In this document: one piece after another, positions 50,280-60,834 of the stretch
How positions within the stretch are numbered: the stretch's first letter is position 1
How the letters are laid out: each line of letters starts with the position of its first letter
Source: Chaunax sp. Z400
Lineage: Eukaryota; Chordata; Actinopteri; Lophiiformes; Chaunacidae
NCBI GenBank assembly: GCA_037577475.1
Contig: CM075188.1
Span: 6,607,501 to 6,671,500 of the forward strand
Direction of reading: 5' to 3'
DNA: 64,000 nt
Translations under genes and position numbers: made by a program
The notes under the pieces: generated by a model
Seen by the model: the letters and a program-made list of their open reading frames with translations, nothing else
Databases searched by the model: none
Told to the model about the DNA's origin: nothing

Positions 50280-51655
50280 AAAGAATGAATTCTATGTTGA
50301 TAATTTTATTTCTTTTAAAGAAGTTAATTTTCGATGTGTATGATCTGTCTGGTACATGTCTACAAAGTCAATGCAGCCTTTACATGAAAAAATTCCTCTG
50401 CAAACTTTGACTTTTAATGTAAATATTTTTGCCTTCCTCGTTCCCCCTGGAGAGCTTGGGATGGCATTCCATAGATGCCACACATTTTCCTCCTGCTGCC
50501 TTTACTTGTTGTAGCCGAGTGCCACTTTTCTCAGCTCCGAGAGGCTGAAATAATAAATCTCCATCTGCTGAATACCATTTCAGCTACGACATATGTAGCA
50601 CCACGGGGTCTGTGATTAACGATTATTTTGGTCCCATTTGTGCTCAAACAGATCACATTTCAGATGTTCCACTCAGCCTGTAGAATGAGCACATGTAGGA
50701 AAAGAGCCCCCACCAAAGCATGAGTGATGTCGGGGGCTGCTGTAGGTGAAAGGTTATGATTATGTGCCAAGTTTGAACAACTTCACAGGGGGAGATTTGC
50801 TCCTGGGGACGCTCAAGTGTAAACTCATCATCTCCCAGCCAAGATGGAGAAAAATGCAATCCTATGTAGATGCATGCATTCCACACACATCTGGAGTTCT
50901 GCAGGAATCACTGTGATTGCTGCATTTATAACCATGATTTCACCACTTTGACTCCCAGAAACTGTGAATGGTTCTCACTTGACTAAAGTATCAGTCATAT
51001 AGTGAATCGAGAACAGATGTCAGTGAAGGAAGTTAATTTGCGAAAATGAAGTGTTTTGTGGTTTGTTTACCATGGTAAGTGGGGTAAAGTGTTAAAAAGT
51101 CATGCACTATTTGTACCATAATGTGAGTAAATCAATGTGTCTGGCAGCAAAAGAGGGGACAACTGGTAACAAATCATGTGTCTCCTTTTGGAGGCCCTTG
51201 AGCACATTTTTCACTTAAAAGCCTGTGCGAAATACTTGGAAAAATAACTGTGGAGCTCTGTGTTTTGCCTGAATTTCCATGGAGATTCCAAAACTTCCTG
51301 CCTACAGCAGTGATGGAATGTGCACCCACCCCCTTAACTTTTCCACATAAATCAGGGCATCCTCCTCTAATTTTAGGGCTGTTACTTAGATGAAGCAAAC
51401 CTCTCCGATAGCAGGCAGCATTTTTCTGTCTGTCTCAATTGCAACATTGTGTGGCTGGTAAGCCAGAGTTATGAGGTTTTGCTTCACGTGTTGACTGTGA
51501 CCGAGCAGCAGCAAGAGCACCACACCTGTTCTGTCACCTCTTCTACCACTTATCTCCAATTTCTCACTCCTTTGCATGGCTTTATGCTGCTGCTTTGTCA
51601 CTTTCAGGAAAGTACTTCCTGTGGTAATATCATCATGTTAAATACATGGTATATT
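50280..51655. other. Intergenic, unassigned
   Basis: No gene or confident repeat. Confidence 0.4.
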
Positions 51656-51657
51656 AA

Positions 51658-51960
51658 TGACCTCAACGAAGGAGGTTACGTTTTTCGCATGTGTTGGTTT
51701 GTTGGTTTGTTAGCAGGATTACACAAGAACTGCTGGACAGATTTCCATCAAACTTGGAAAAAAGGAGTGGGGAAAGAACACATTACATTTTGGTAGCGAT
51801 CCAGATTAAGTGACACATCCAGGATTTTTTCCTTCTTACTCTAACATTACTAGATTGAGCTTATTTTCTTGACATTTTCCCTAATTATGCAAAACCTACT
51901 CAAATGATTTCTAAGAAACCTTGTAGAGAGATGAGGCATGGGTCAAGCAAGCTAAACAGA
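51658..51960 (+). repeat. Interspersed repeat starting CTCAACGAAGGAGGTTACGT
   Basis: Includes GGTTTGTTAGCAGGATTACA, GGACAGATTTCCATCAAACT and ATTACATTTTGGTAGCGATC, landmarks of a widespread teleost non-coding repeat. Related sequence is at 29140-29945 on the other strand, and a short piece at about 19122-19195. Confidence 0.6.
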
Positions 51961-52159
51961 CATGTACAGGTCACCCAAAAATGAAAATTAAGTTATTATC
52001 TACTCACTTTGACACCAAAGGTGGATGAATGCAGAACTTTTTTAAATGTGAAGGAAAAGCTTTTCATTTTAAGCAAAACCGTTGTCATGTAAACAGGGCT
52101 TCAAACTCAGACCCAATGGGAACCAGATTAAGGTATTTCACTCATTTCTGCATGTAGAG

Positions 52160-52350
52160 ATTTTTCCTGGCATGTGTTACAGGGAGGAGACCCCAGGGTA
52201 GACCAAGAACTTGCTGGAGGAATTACATATCTCACATATTATGGGAACACCTCAGGATACCCCTGGAGGAGCTGGAAAATGTTGCGGGTGAGAAGGATGT
52301 GACCTGATCCCAGATAAATGCAAGAAAATGGATGAGTGGATGGACTCACG
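52160..52350 (+). mobile_element. RTE-type LINE 3' end
   Basis: GGGAGGAGACCCCAGGGTAG translates to a GRRPQGRPRTCWRNYIS-type ORF2 C-terminus, followed by LEELENVAGEKDV and a short GATGAGTGGATGGA tail. This is the typical 3' end of RTE/Rex3-like elements; the rest of the element is absent. Confidence 0.65.
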
Positions 52351-52354
52351 TCTA

Positions 52355-53285
52355 CAGAGTTGGAAAAAGTATCGAGGGACCTTGCAGTAATTTCCAAGTA
52401 GGTCAGATTCAGAGAAGTGAAAATCCATCACAGAGCATATATCTCCATGTAGACTCAAAAAATAGGCCCAAGCTTCTTTGATCTCTGTTGGCATGGTTGT
52501 GGACACACCAGTCTTCGCCCTGAGATCCCTAATTGATTTGAAAAAAACTTTATTTCCACCCTTTTTAATGCTGAATTCTTCACTGTAGCCTCTAAGGGAA
52601 AATCATTAGTATGCACGTCATCTGAAATATGTTGACAAGCTCAAACACGTGTACATGCACCGCCAGAAGAGACCTGGAGATCTTTGCATACTTCAGTGTT
52701 TACCTGCTGCCTGGAAGTTAACCCACACACAACAGAGACAACGCTGCCGAGTCTGCAGAGACAAATGTCTCTATCTAACATTACATTTTTGTTTGTTGTG
52801 TGAGTACTGTCCTATGTAGAGATCACAAGAACATACTTCAGAGGTGCATGCTAACACTTTTAGCTTAGAGGCTAAGAAGATTTTATCCTAAAAATAGTGT
52901 AAATAATGTTTTTTCAAATCAATTTGGGATTTTAATTGGGGATCTACTGTCCCCTCCCCATTTATTTCACTGAGGTAGGCTAAGTAACAAACAAACATCT
53001 GTCTTTCTAAACAAAAACAAATCAACAACACGAAAAACAAAATTGTTATATTAAAACTCTGTAAACACAAACATGAACATGATAACATTCATGAAGAGAG
53101 AATGTTTTGCATGATTGTTTAATTTGATTGCATTGGTTTTAAGTGGATATAACTAATAAACTGCCAGCTGAGTGTGAATAATGGAATTATATAAATTGTA
53201 GTTTTGATGAAATACGTCTCCGTCTGGTTCAGGTGAAAAGCAGCGAGGAAGCTGTCATTTTCTGCAAGATGTTTGTTTGATTTGC
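52355..53285. other. Intergenic, unassigned
   Basis: No gene or confident repeat. Confidence 0.4.
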
Positions 53286-53289
53286 TTGT

Positions 53290-53340
53290 GGCAAACAGCT
53301 GATAAATAGTATATTTAGTCAATAAATCTATATACAATTA
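53290..53340 (+). repeat. Fragment of the foldback family seen at 4.4-4.85 kb
   Basis: AAACAGCTGATAAATAGTAT followed by ATTTAGTCAATAAA matches the right end of the inverted repeat at 4397-4845 with one difference. Confidence 0.6.
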
Positions 53341-53344
53341 TTGG

Positions 53345-53575
53345 TCACATACAATTATACACAGTACAATGTAGCAAAATTTGCATTTGCAAATTGCATT
53401 TGACCCATCCCTGAGGAGCAGTGGGCGGCCTTTACGGCGCCTGGGGAGCAAACTGGGGTTCAGTATCTTGCTCAAGGATACTTTGACATGTGGACTTGCA
53501 GGGGTTGGGGATTGAACCATCAACCTACTGATAAGTGGAAGAACACTTTTACCACCTAAGCCACAGCTGCCCCCA
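53345..53575 (-). mobile_element. tRNA-derived SINE with intact A and B boxes
   Basis: On the minus strand it begins TTGGGGGCAGCTGTGGCTTA. The A box TGGCTTAGGTGG is at 53563-53552 and the B box GGTTCAATCCC at 53518-53508. The body contains CTCCTCAGGGATGGGTCAAA. A tail fragment of the same family is at 56246-56346 and is cut off by the Penelope-like end. Confidence 0.8.
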
Positions 53576-53579
53576 ATTA

Positions 53580-54490
53580 TATACTGTATAATTAGAACCA
53601 TTGTGAAAGTTTTCAATGACACATTTAACGAAATATAAACTAGAATGGCAGTCAGCAGGGCATACCTCCGACAAGGCCAAACAATCCTACACGTTTTACA
53701 TCCACCAGGTCTTGACCCCCCCCCCCCCAAAAAAATCACAAAATAAATTGTCTGGATATATTTCTAAAACTGTAGAAATCAAATTGGGCAATAAAAGCCT
53801 TTACACCTTAATGAAGCTTTAATGAGAATATTCAGAGTTTTTGTCCAGATTTTTGAGTAGCTGTGGTGGCGGGGTGGGAAATGCTAATATTTTGCCTTGA
53901 AACTGGAACTTGTTATAACTCCACTGCCCATGGTCTATGTTGGATAGGACTTCCAACCTGAAGATGTCTACATAGATCAGTTCAGTAATTGCTGTAGAAC
54001 CACATAATGGCAACAGGAAATGACCTCATATTTGGTCAATAAAGCTGTAACACCTTGATGAGATTTGATGTAAATATTGTGATTTTTCATCAAACAGCAG
54101 CGTAGCGATTGTTGATTTTCACCATAATTGAGAGGCCAGCGATGCTCAGAAACTCACCAGAACTGGCCTGATCACCACTGGTGGTAAACATTGTGATCTG
54201 ATATAGGTTACAGGACTGGGTCTGGTAAAATGCTGTGTATCCCCAGAGGTGGTTGAAGCAAACAAACTCACATTAAGCTCACACGCACTATAGGCTTATC
54301 CACACACAACACATTTTTATTTGCATGGTTTTATTTTTAAATTCAACTACTATTTATTTTAGAATCATGGCTAAAATATTGTATATAATTTGGTCATGTT
54401 TATGTAAATATACAGTATATTGTAAATATTATGTGTAGATTTTTGTGATAACTTGTGTAACAGGTGGCAGCCAGTGAGTGAGTAGGCTCT
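53580..54490. other. Intergenic, unassigned
   Basis: Includes a poly-C/poly-A run at about 53709-53727. No gene recognised. Confidence 0.4.
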
Positions 54491-54559
54491 CCTTTACAAA
54501 GCAGTCAGTCAGATGTTGGATGTTGGTAAGAATCAGGTTAACAGATATATAGACAGACA

Positions 54560-55060
54560 CTTCACTGATTATTTAAAACAATACACTGATGCCTCGAAGA
54601 CAGACAATAATAAGGTTGGAGTAGCATTTATCATCCTAGAGTCAAATGTAATGTCAAACAAAAGAATTAATGACAATCAGCATACACAGGGGAATTAATG
54701 GCCGTTATTTTAGCCTTCAGTTGGGTAGAGAATGTTAAACCAAGCGAAGTATTAATAGGATCACATTCAAGTGGTGCGTTGACAGGCATCAAGAGCATGC
54801 AGTCAGAAGTAAGACAGGACAGTAGCATTTAAATGATGCAAAGTATTCTCAGAATTATCAACACAAGAGTAATATTGAAATCCATATGGATACCAGCACA
54901 CATAGTGGTGGAGGGAAATGTACTGCCAGATAAACATGCAAAGGATGCAACAAAAAACTAGAAATAAGAATGGCAGTGAATTACAGTAAGGCTGAAGTAC
55001 AAAGTCAAATCAAATCAGAAATGAAAAAGAAATGGCAGGAGGGATGGAACAATGAGAGAG
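54560..55060 (+). mobile_element. LINE ORF2 RNase H remnant (I-like clade)
   Basis: With frame breaks the translation gives LKQYTDASKTDNNKVGVAFI (first RNase H motif), then AVILAFSWVENVKPSEVLI, then IWIPAHIVVEGNVLPDKHAK (last RNase H motif) and a lysine-rich tail with VNYSKAEVQSQIKSEMKKKW. An RNase H domain after RT is typical of I-like LINEs. No RT for this element is visible. Confidence 0.7.
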
Positions 55061-55119
55061 ACTAAGAGACTATGCAGGAAGACAAAAACAGTATCTCCTT
55101 TGCCCCCTAAAAGTTTTAT

Positions 55120-56100
55120 TTAATGTCCTGTGATGTAACAGTGCAATCAAGAAAGCAAGATACACATATTTTTCTGATCTAATTGACAAACAGGGTCACA
55201 ATCCCAGAATCCTTTTTAAAACAATAAACTCTGTGATTGGTCCCGTGCCTAACCAGCCAACTGAATCTACCCTTGAGAAATGTGAGGGATTTTTAAAGTC
55301 ATTTTTTAACAAAATTGTGGTGATTCGGCAGCATTTCACCGCACTAAGAGAGCTTGACTCGAATTCCTGCCCATCCTCAAGTTCAACCCATTTCACTCAA
55401 ATCTCTGTCAACCCTGGAATGCACTGTTGCATTTGCAAAGTCATCCACCTGCCCTTCAGACTGCATTCTCACTTGGCTTTCAAAAGTTGTATTTCAGACA
55501 GTTGGTCCAGATATTTTAGCTATTATTAACTGCTCCTTATCCACTGGTATTTTCCCCTCTAATTTTAAGCAGGCCACTGTCTACCCCCTTATAAAGAAGC
55601 CTTCTCTAGACCCTTCTGTTTTAAGCAACTTCAGACCTATCTCTAAGCTGCCCTTTTTTTAAATCAAAAATCTTAAAAAAGATCGTCTCCACACAACTAA
55701 TTTCTTGTATGAACAAAAACAACATATTTGAAAAATTTCCATCTGGTTTCTCTTCTAAACACAGCACTGAGACTGCCCTAATCAAAGTTACCAATGATTT
55801 ACTGCTTGCAGCTGACAGCGGCCAATACTGCATTTTAATTCTCCTTGACCTCAGCTCAGCCTTATATACGGTGGACCATGACATCTTAAGTAGCCGTCTG
55901 AAAGACCTTTTTAGCATCAGTGATTTGGCTCTGAATTAGTTCATATCTTTTCTGTAAAACAGGTCCTTCTCTGTCGTGCTTTATTCTGCTTTACTCCTGG
56001 CTGCTGCCAGGCTTCTAACATGCACTACGAGAAGGGACCACATCACATCAGTCCTTGCTGCCCTTCACTGACTGCCTGTGCGTTTTAGGATTGATTGACA
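55120..56100 (+). mobile_element. L2-like LINE, internally deleted reverse transcriptase
   Basis: Recognisable RT pieces: FPSNFKQATVYPLIKKPSLD and LSNFRPISKLPF (55545-55660), ISCMNKNNIFEKFPSGFSSK (55700-55765), ILLDLSSALYTVDHDILSSR (about 55837-55896), and after a deletion the C-terminal DHITSVLAALH block (56040-56070). Frameshift or stops occur at 55662 and 55937, the usual AFDTVDH reads ALYTVDH, and the YADD region is gone. Dead element. Confidence 0.75.
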
Positions 56101-56171
56101 TTACATAATGCGCCAAACATCTTCAATGGGTCACAAGTCATGACTGCAGGCAGTCCAGTTCAGCACCCAGA

Positions 56172-56245
56172 CTCTTAGGCTACGTTCACACTGCCAGTCT
56201 TAATGCTCAATTCCAGTTTTTTCTCAGATTGGATTTTTTTGTTGT
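56172..56245 (+). repeat. End fragment of the TTCACACTG-terminus MITE
   Basis: GGCTACGTTCACACTGCCAG followed by TTAATGCTCAATTCCAGTTT resembles the terminal repeat of the element at 48563-48985. Confidence 0.5.
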
Positions 56246-56346
56246 TGTTGATATACTGTATTCATTCCACAGGGGGAAATACTTTCCCTGCATTTGACCC
56301 ATCCCTGAGGAGCAGTGGGCTGCACTACATTGCGACGCCCGGGGAG
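56246..56346 (+). mobile_element. SINE tail fragment abutting the Penelope-like end
   Basis: TTCCACAGGGGGAAATACTT and GCATTTGACCCATCCCTGAG belong to the body of the SINE at 53345-53575. Similarity stops at CCGGGGAGA, right at the start of the Penelope-like sequence. Confidence 0.6.
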
Positions 56347-56352
56347 ACGTAC

Positions 56353-56585
56353 GAGAGACGGCTGGTCCCAGCAACCCCAACGACCCACAATAAGACTGGG
56401 TAGGACCAGGAAGAAAAGGAAAGGAAACAGGTTACTTAACGACTCTCAAGGTAGTTTACATCTGAAAGAGGATAAATATCCTGACCCCGTACCAACAGTT
56501 TAGAACTGATGAAGCCTCTCGGATGAGAGGTGAAACGTTTTCAAGCTAAGAAAAGAAGTCCAGTTGCTTCTGAATCAACCTTCAA
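56353..56585 (+). mobile_element. Penelope-like retroelement end, copy B
   Basis: Nearly identical to 28752-28984 with both boundaries at the same positions. The difference in the stem III strand is ACGTTTTC versus ACGTCTTC. It interrupts or replaces the end of a SINE. Confidence 0.55.
56506..56560 (+). ncRNA. Hammerhead-ribozyme-like motif, copy B
   Basis: CTGATGA at 56506-56512, stem CCTCTC/GAGAGG with loop GGAT, GAAAC at 56532-56536 and GTC at 56558-56560. Same layout as copy A; stem II unchanged, one pyrimidine change in stem III. Confidence 0.45.
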
Positions 56586-56689
56586 AGTGTTACATAATAT
56601 ATGATATTATTAAATTATATAATTGAATTGCATTGAATTGATTTCTTTTGTAAATATCTCAAAAAATAAGCTGTAAGGAAAATGCATTT

Positions 56690-56998
56690 CCTACAAAGCA
56701 CCTTTGGCATGGAATAATCTGCAAAAAGATTTAAAACTAGAAACATTTATATCCCTTGACAAATGTAATGGTAATATAAAGAAGCTGATGGTGGGAGCAT
56801 GTAGTTGCTTTTCTTGAGGGGCCGTTATGTGTTACATAATTGTCCCTTTTGTTTTATTGGGATTCTTTGTATATCATTGTATATTTAATATTTTTAATAT
56901 GTTATGATTTTGTATGGCTGCTATCTTGGCCAGGTCTCTTTTGTAAAAAACATTTATAATCTTAATGGGACTTCCTGGTAAAATAAACATGAAATTAG
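56690..56998 (+). mobile_element. LINE ORF2 C-terminus and 3' tail
   Basis: YKAPLAWNNLQKDLKLETFI is a retroposon ORF2 C-terminal block. It is followed by a 3' UTR with CTTGGCCAGGTCTCTTTTGT and a TAAAATAAACATGAAAT end, the same tail family as 26262-26345. Confidence 0.65.
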
Positions 56999-56999
56999 A

Positions 57000-58590
57000 A
57001 AAATTACCTCACATCTGTGCTGGATTATTTACACAATATTATCACATGTGTATCAATAACATATTTATCAATATTGTTTTTTTAATATAATAATATTATA
57101 ATAACAATTTTTAAAACAGTTATCATTAATACAGTGCAACCTAAGTTTTCTTCAACCTTCCATGTTATTGTGTCTAAGTGGCTAATGGAGAGAAAACTCA
57201 TTGACACTGCTTCAGTATTGAGTGATTACGCTGCAGTCATGACACAGACTGCAATCTAAATATAGGCTTTTTTGTCATACACAATGCCCTTGAACAAGGC
57301 ACAATTTGCAAAATATATCTAATTATGTGTGTCTTTTCCCAAAGCTATAGAGTCAATGGCAAACAAGGAATGAAATGGATATACATCTTACTGAATAAGG
57401 AAATGTGCATGGTTCTTGGACATATACTTGCCCCCTCTGTGTAGAATGTGGGTCCCTTTGTGGCCCCCGAGTTAGAAAAATCCTAGATCCACCCCTGAAA
57501 TGAATGGCCATGGTGGTAGTGTCTGTTGGACTTAGACGTAGCTGTTTACTAACACATTAGCTACATCAACTTTATAAATTTAGAATAAGTCAATGTTGTG
57601 TTACGTGTACTGTTGTGCAGAAACGTAATAACAAGAAGGTTATGTACAAAACATTACACTAAGTTTGGATGTGCTGGCTATGATATACCCTGTCTACACA
57701 ATCTAACACAACCCACAAAAATTGAATGTTAAAACTGGAGGTGATGAAAATGGACCTTCACTGAAAAATGGAGTGGTAAAATGGGATGTGAATTGAAAAA
57801 TGGAGTGATGAATTATCAAGTGATTGGATTAATTTAAAGCTGATTTGATTCATTCATCATTCACAACACAAAATTACTATTTATCATTTAAAGGATGCGT
57901 CAAAGGTGGAAGTAACAAAAAGTAAATAATAAAACTGGAGGTGATGAAAACGCACGTGAATTAAAAAATGCATTCATTCCATTTTACCATTTACAACATG
58001 CTATTTTTGTTACTTCTGGCCTGAAAAAGAGCAAAGCCATGCATCATTTTAAAATCTTTGGATAGTACAGAAAAACAGGGTTTCCTCATATAGTGAATAT
58101 AATAAAGCACACAGTCATACACACTTTCACACATTGTTTGATTACTGCCAACTTGACCCATGACACTGCCTCACTCAAACATGTGGATACAATTCTTTTG
58201 CAAGATTTACACAAGAATTGAAAAGCCTCTGTTACGGATTATGACATTGTGGTAGCCTGTGCAGTCTTTTTAAAGTGAACAAACTGCTCCAAGAAAAACA
58301 TCAAAAATATTCATAAAGTGAAAACAGACGTTGTGAAAAGCCATTTGATTATTGTAGCTAGAAGAGCACAGATGTTACTAATAACATTAATGACAACTCT
58401 CTTTCATTCAAGTCGTGCACCGAGACAATGTGACAATGAGCCAGCATGCATAATACCAGGACCCTGACACAGAAGTATTGAAATGAAAGTCAGGTATCAT
58501 TAATTTTATTATTTCCACCTGTGTTTTCCCCTCAGTCAATTGCCAAAATGTCTTCTGACTTTGGATGATTTATGAACAAATTATCCTCTG
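57000..58590. other. Intergenic with a 200-bp-spaced direct repeat
   Basis: AAAACTGGAGGTGATGAAAA occurs exactly at 57731-57750 and 57931-57950. GGTGGAAGTAACAAAAA near 57905 is partly reverse-complementary to sequence near 58010, suggesting a decayed non-autonomous element. No gene recognised. Confidence 0.5.
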
Positions 58591-58598
58591 TTCAGCTC

Positions 58599-58599
<1 letters not shown>

Positions 58600-58636
<37 letters not shown>
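58600..58636 (+). repeat. (AAT)n microsatellite
   Basis: About twelve uninterrupted AAT-type units. Likely polymorphic. Confidence 0.95.
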
Positions 58637-58662
58637 TAAGAGTAAGAATAAGAATATGAAAT

Positions 58663-58822
58663 CTTCATTCATTTTCTGTAACCACTTATCCTGTGTATGG
58701 TTGTGGCAGGGATGGAGCCTACGCAGAGAACATGCAAACTCCACACAGAAAAGTCCCAGGTCCTCAAGTTGGATTTGAACCCAGGACCTTCTTGCTGTGG
58801 GGCAACAGCGCAACTCACTATT
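58663..58822 (-). mobile_element. SINE-like repeat, internally deleted copy, minus orientation
   Basis: Has the 3' end TTCATTTTCTGTAACCACTT, then jumps to GAGAACATGCAAACTCCACA and GATTTGAACCCAGGACCTTC (B box in reverse). The middle of the repeat is missing. Confidence 0.7.
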
Positions 58823-58834
58823 AATAATTATTCA

Positions 58835-59152
58835 TTCATTTTCTGTAAATGAATGAGTGTGTAGGGTCACGGAGGGGCTGGAGCCTATCCCAGCTGACTT
58901 TGGGCGTGAGGCGGGGGTTCACCCTGGACAAGTCACCAGTTCATCACAGGACCACATAGAAAGACAAACACCATTCACACTCACACTCACGCCACTATTC
59001 AGTGGTGGGAGGAAGCTGGAGGACCCCACACAGACATGGGGAGAACATGCAAACTCCACACAGAAAAGTCCCAGGTCCTTAAGTTGGATTTGAATCCAGG
59101 ACCTTCTTGCTGTGAGGCAACAGCGGTACCCACTGTGCCACTGTGTTGCCCC
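58835..59152 (-). mobile_element. tRNA-derived SINE-like repeat, full-length copy, minus orientation
   Basis: Read on the minus strand: head GGGGCAACACAGTGGCACAG with A box TGGCACAGTGG (59140-59130), B box GGATTCAAATCC (59097-59086), body with GTGGAGTTTGCATGTTCTCC, and a tail ending near CATTCATTTACAG. It lies directly beside the deleted copy at 58663-58822, in the same orientation. Confidence 0.75.
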
Positions 59153-59154
59153 TT

Positions 59155-59885
59155 ATTACAATTAATCGTTGGTAAAATAATCTATAATAATCTATAATAA
59201 ATGTTATTCATAATAAAGATATCTTTATTAATATAAAATAAATATATAATAACAAAATATCATACAATAATCAATAATAAAAATTCTAATAATCATTGAG
59301 CCAGTACTGTCCTGGGGCATTTCTGTAGTTGGATACTGCCACCTAGTGTTTCATTAGAAATATTGCAGTACCACAAGTGCACTGGAGAACTCAAACTTTA
59401 GTTCACTGACATGAACCAATCAGCTAGCTAGTTTATTAAGCGGGATACCATAAAGGGACCACGAGCGCCCCTGTCATGTCTATTACCGGCGAAGCCATGC
59501 TCAGATGACAGATGGAGATAGCCGAAAGCTTCAGAAAGCCACTGTATTAAAATTTAGCCCGTCTATACATACTATAAACCCTTTATGAATAGAAACTGTG
59601 GTACTGTTTAAAGCACAGTTAAGAACAGTGTTGCACATGATTTATGTCTACTAAATATTATTATATTATACAATAACCAAACATATGTTTCTATAGATCT
59701 TGAGGTTCTTACTTGTAACTTAGTATGTGTTTCGAAATTTGTTTGATTGTAGTATTGGTATTTTACTTTACAAAGGATGAGAGACCTTCCAACACTCGCG
59801 AATGGCAACCCATGTAGATGTCCTTTACAATATCAACAATCTATGTGTTAACATTTTAGCTTCGGTGCTAGCTCGGCTTTCTCCG
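59155..59885. other. Upstream flank of sap130, unassigned
   Basis: AT-rich (about 59160-59300, TAATAA-type) then mixed sequence. No gene recognised on either strand. Confidence 0.4.
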
Positions 59886-59888
59886 GCG

Positions 59889-60035
59889 ACCACGTGACTC
59901 TGGTGTTTGCAGGTCTTAGCGTTCCCTCTAGAGGACGCCCCTCCCTTTCTCATGTTGGGTTGGTCTACAGCCATTGGTCAAAAAATTTCCGGAGCAACGA
60001 TTGGTGAGCAATCTCGTAGTCTTTTCTTTGATTGG
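59889..60035 (+). promoter_or_regulatory. sap130: sap130 promoter: E-box plus three CCAAT boxes
   Basis: A palindromic E-box CCACGTGAC (59890-59898) lies upstream of three ATTGG motifs (inverted CCAAT) at 59973-59977, 60000-60004 and 60031-60035. The latter are spaced 27 and 31 bp apart. Phased CCAAT boxes are typical NF-Y sites of TATA-less housekeeping promoters, and CACGTGAC suits USF/MITF-TFE factors. Factor binding is inference. Confidence 0.6.
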
Positions 60036-60049
60036 CAGAACGAAACAGG

Positions 60050-60164
60050 GGGGGTTCGGTTTATGCTAAGCGTTCTTCCGGCTTACATATTGGAAAAAAG
60101 GAAAGACGAATGGAAAAATTTGATATCCACAAAACGACCACTGCCTAGTTACTCTAGTATAACG
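60050..60164 (+). other. sap130: Possible sap130 5' non-coding exon
   Basis: ACG/GTAACA at 60164/60165 could be the donor of a leader exon downstream of the CCAAT cluster. The coding exon begins after a TTTTAG acceptor at 60818, so at least one upstream exon is required. Edges are guesses. Confidence 0.3.
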
Positions 60165-60834
60165 GTAACATCTGCACACATGTTGAAACGTGTTTTTGTG
60201 TAGCCTCCTAAGTTTACCTCATTTTTCTCTTCACAAAGCTCAGAATTTAGCATGAAGAGCAGATGGCACCAGGGATAGCGACTCAAACGTTAGCCATCTG
60301 CTAAGTTAGCTAAATAGCTGGCTAACAAGGTAGCTTTTTAGTTTAAGATTACCGAACCGAGACGAGTGACCGAGTGAGCATTATCTCTTTCATGTTGTCT
60401 GCTTGATATAGACAGTCGAAAAATCGTTTTTGTAAATACCTGCACATATCCGTAACGATACAGTTGTTGAACAGTTTTGTCATGTTATTAATCTTACAAG
60501 TTAACGTCAAACAATGGTCCAACCGAATGTTATCGTCTTGTGTTTATAGTAAAACTAATGTATGACATCGTCGATTCTTAACTACACCAGTCGAACAACA
60601 GTGATGTTAACGATCTACTTCTATCTCTTGCATGTTGGTAATCATTTATTCTGCAGCGCTCCATTAGCCTGGTAAGGTCCTCTCATTAAGGGTTAAATTG
60701 GCACGCTTTTGTCGACGTTGCGCATGTTTAATAGTCGAAATACGGCTTTGAATCTTAATTATAGTTCATTTGTGTCTGTTTCTGAAATGTACATGTACAA
60801 TTCTTGATACAATTTTAGGTCTTAAATAGCTGAA

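Noticed and set aside
59907..60203. 98-codon plus-strand frame just upstream of sap130
   Set aside because: Overlaps the CCAAT cluster and presumed leader exon; no homology recognised, and the sap130 N-terminus starts at 60835.
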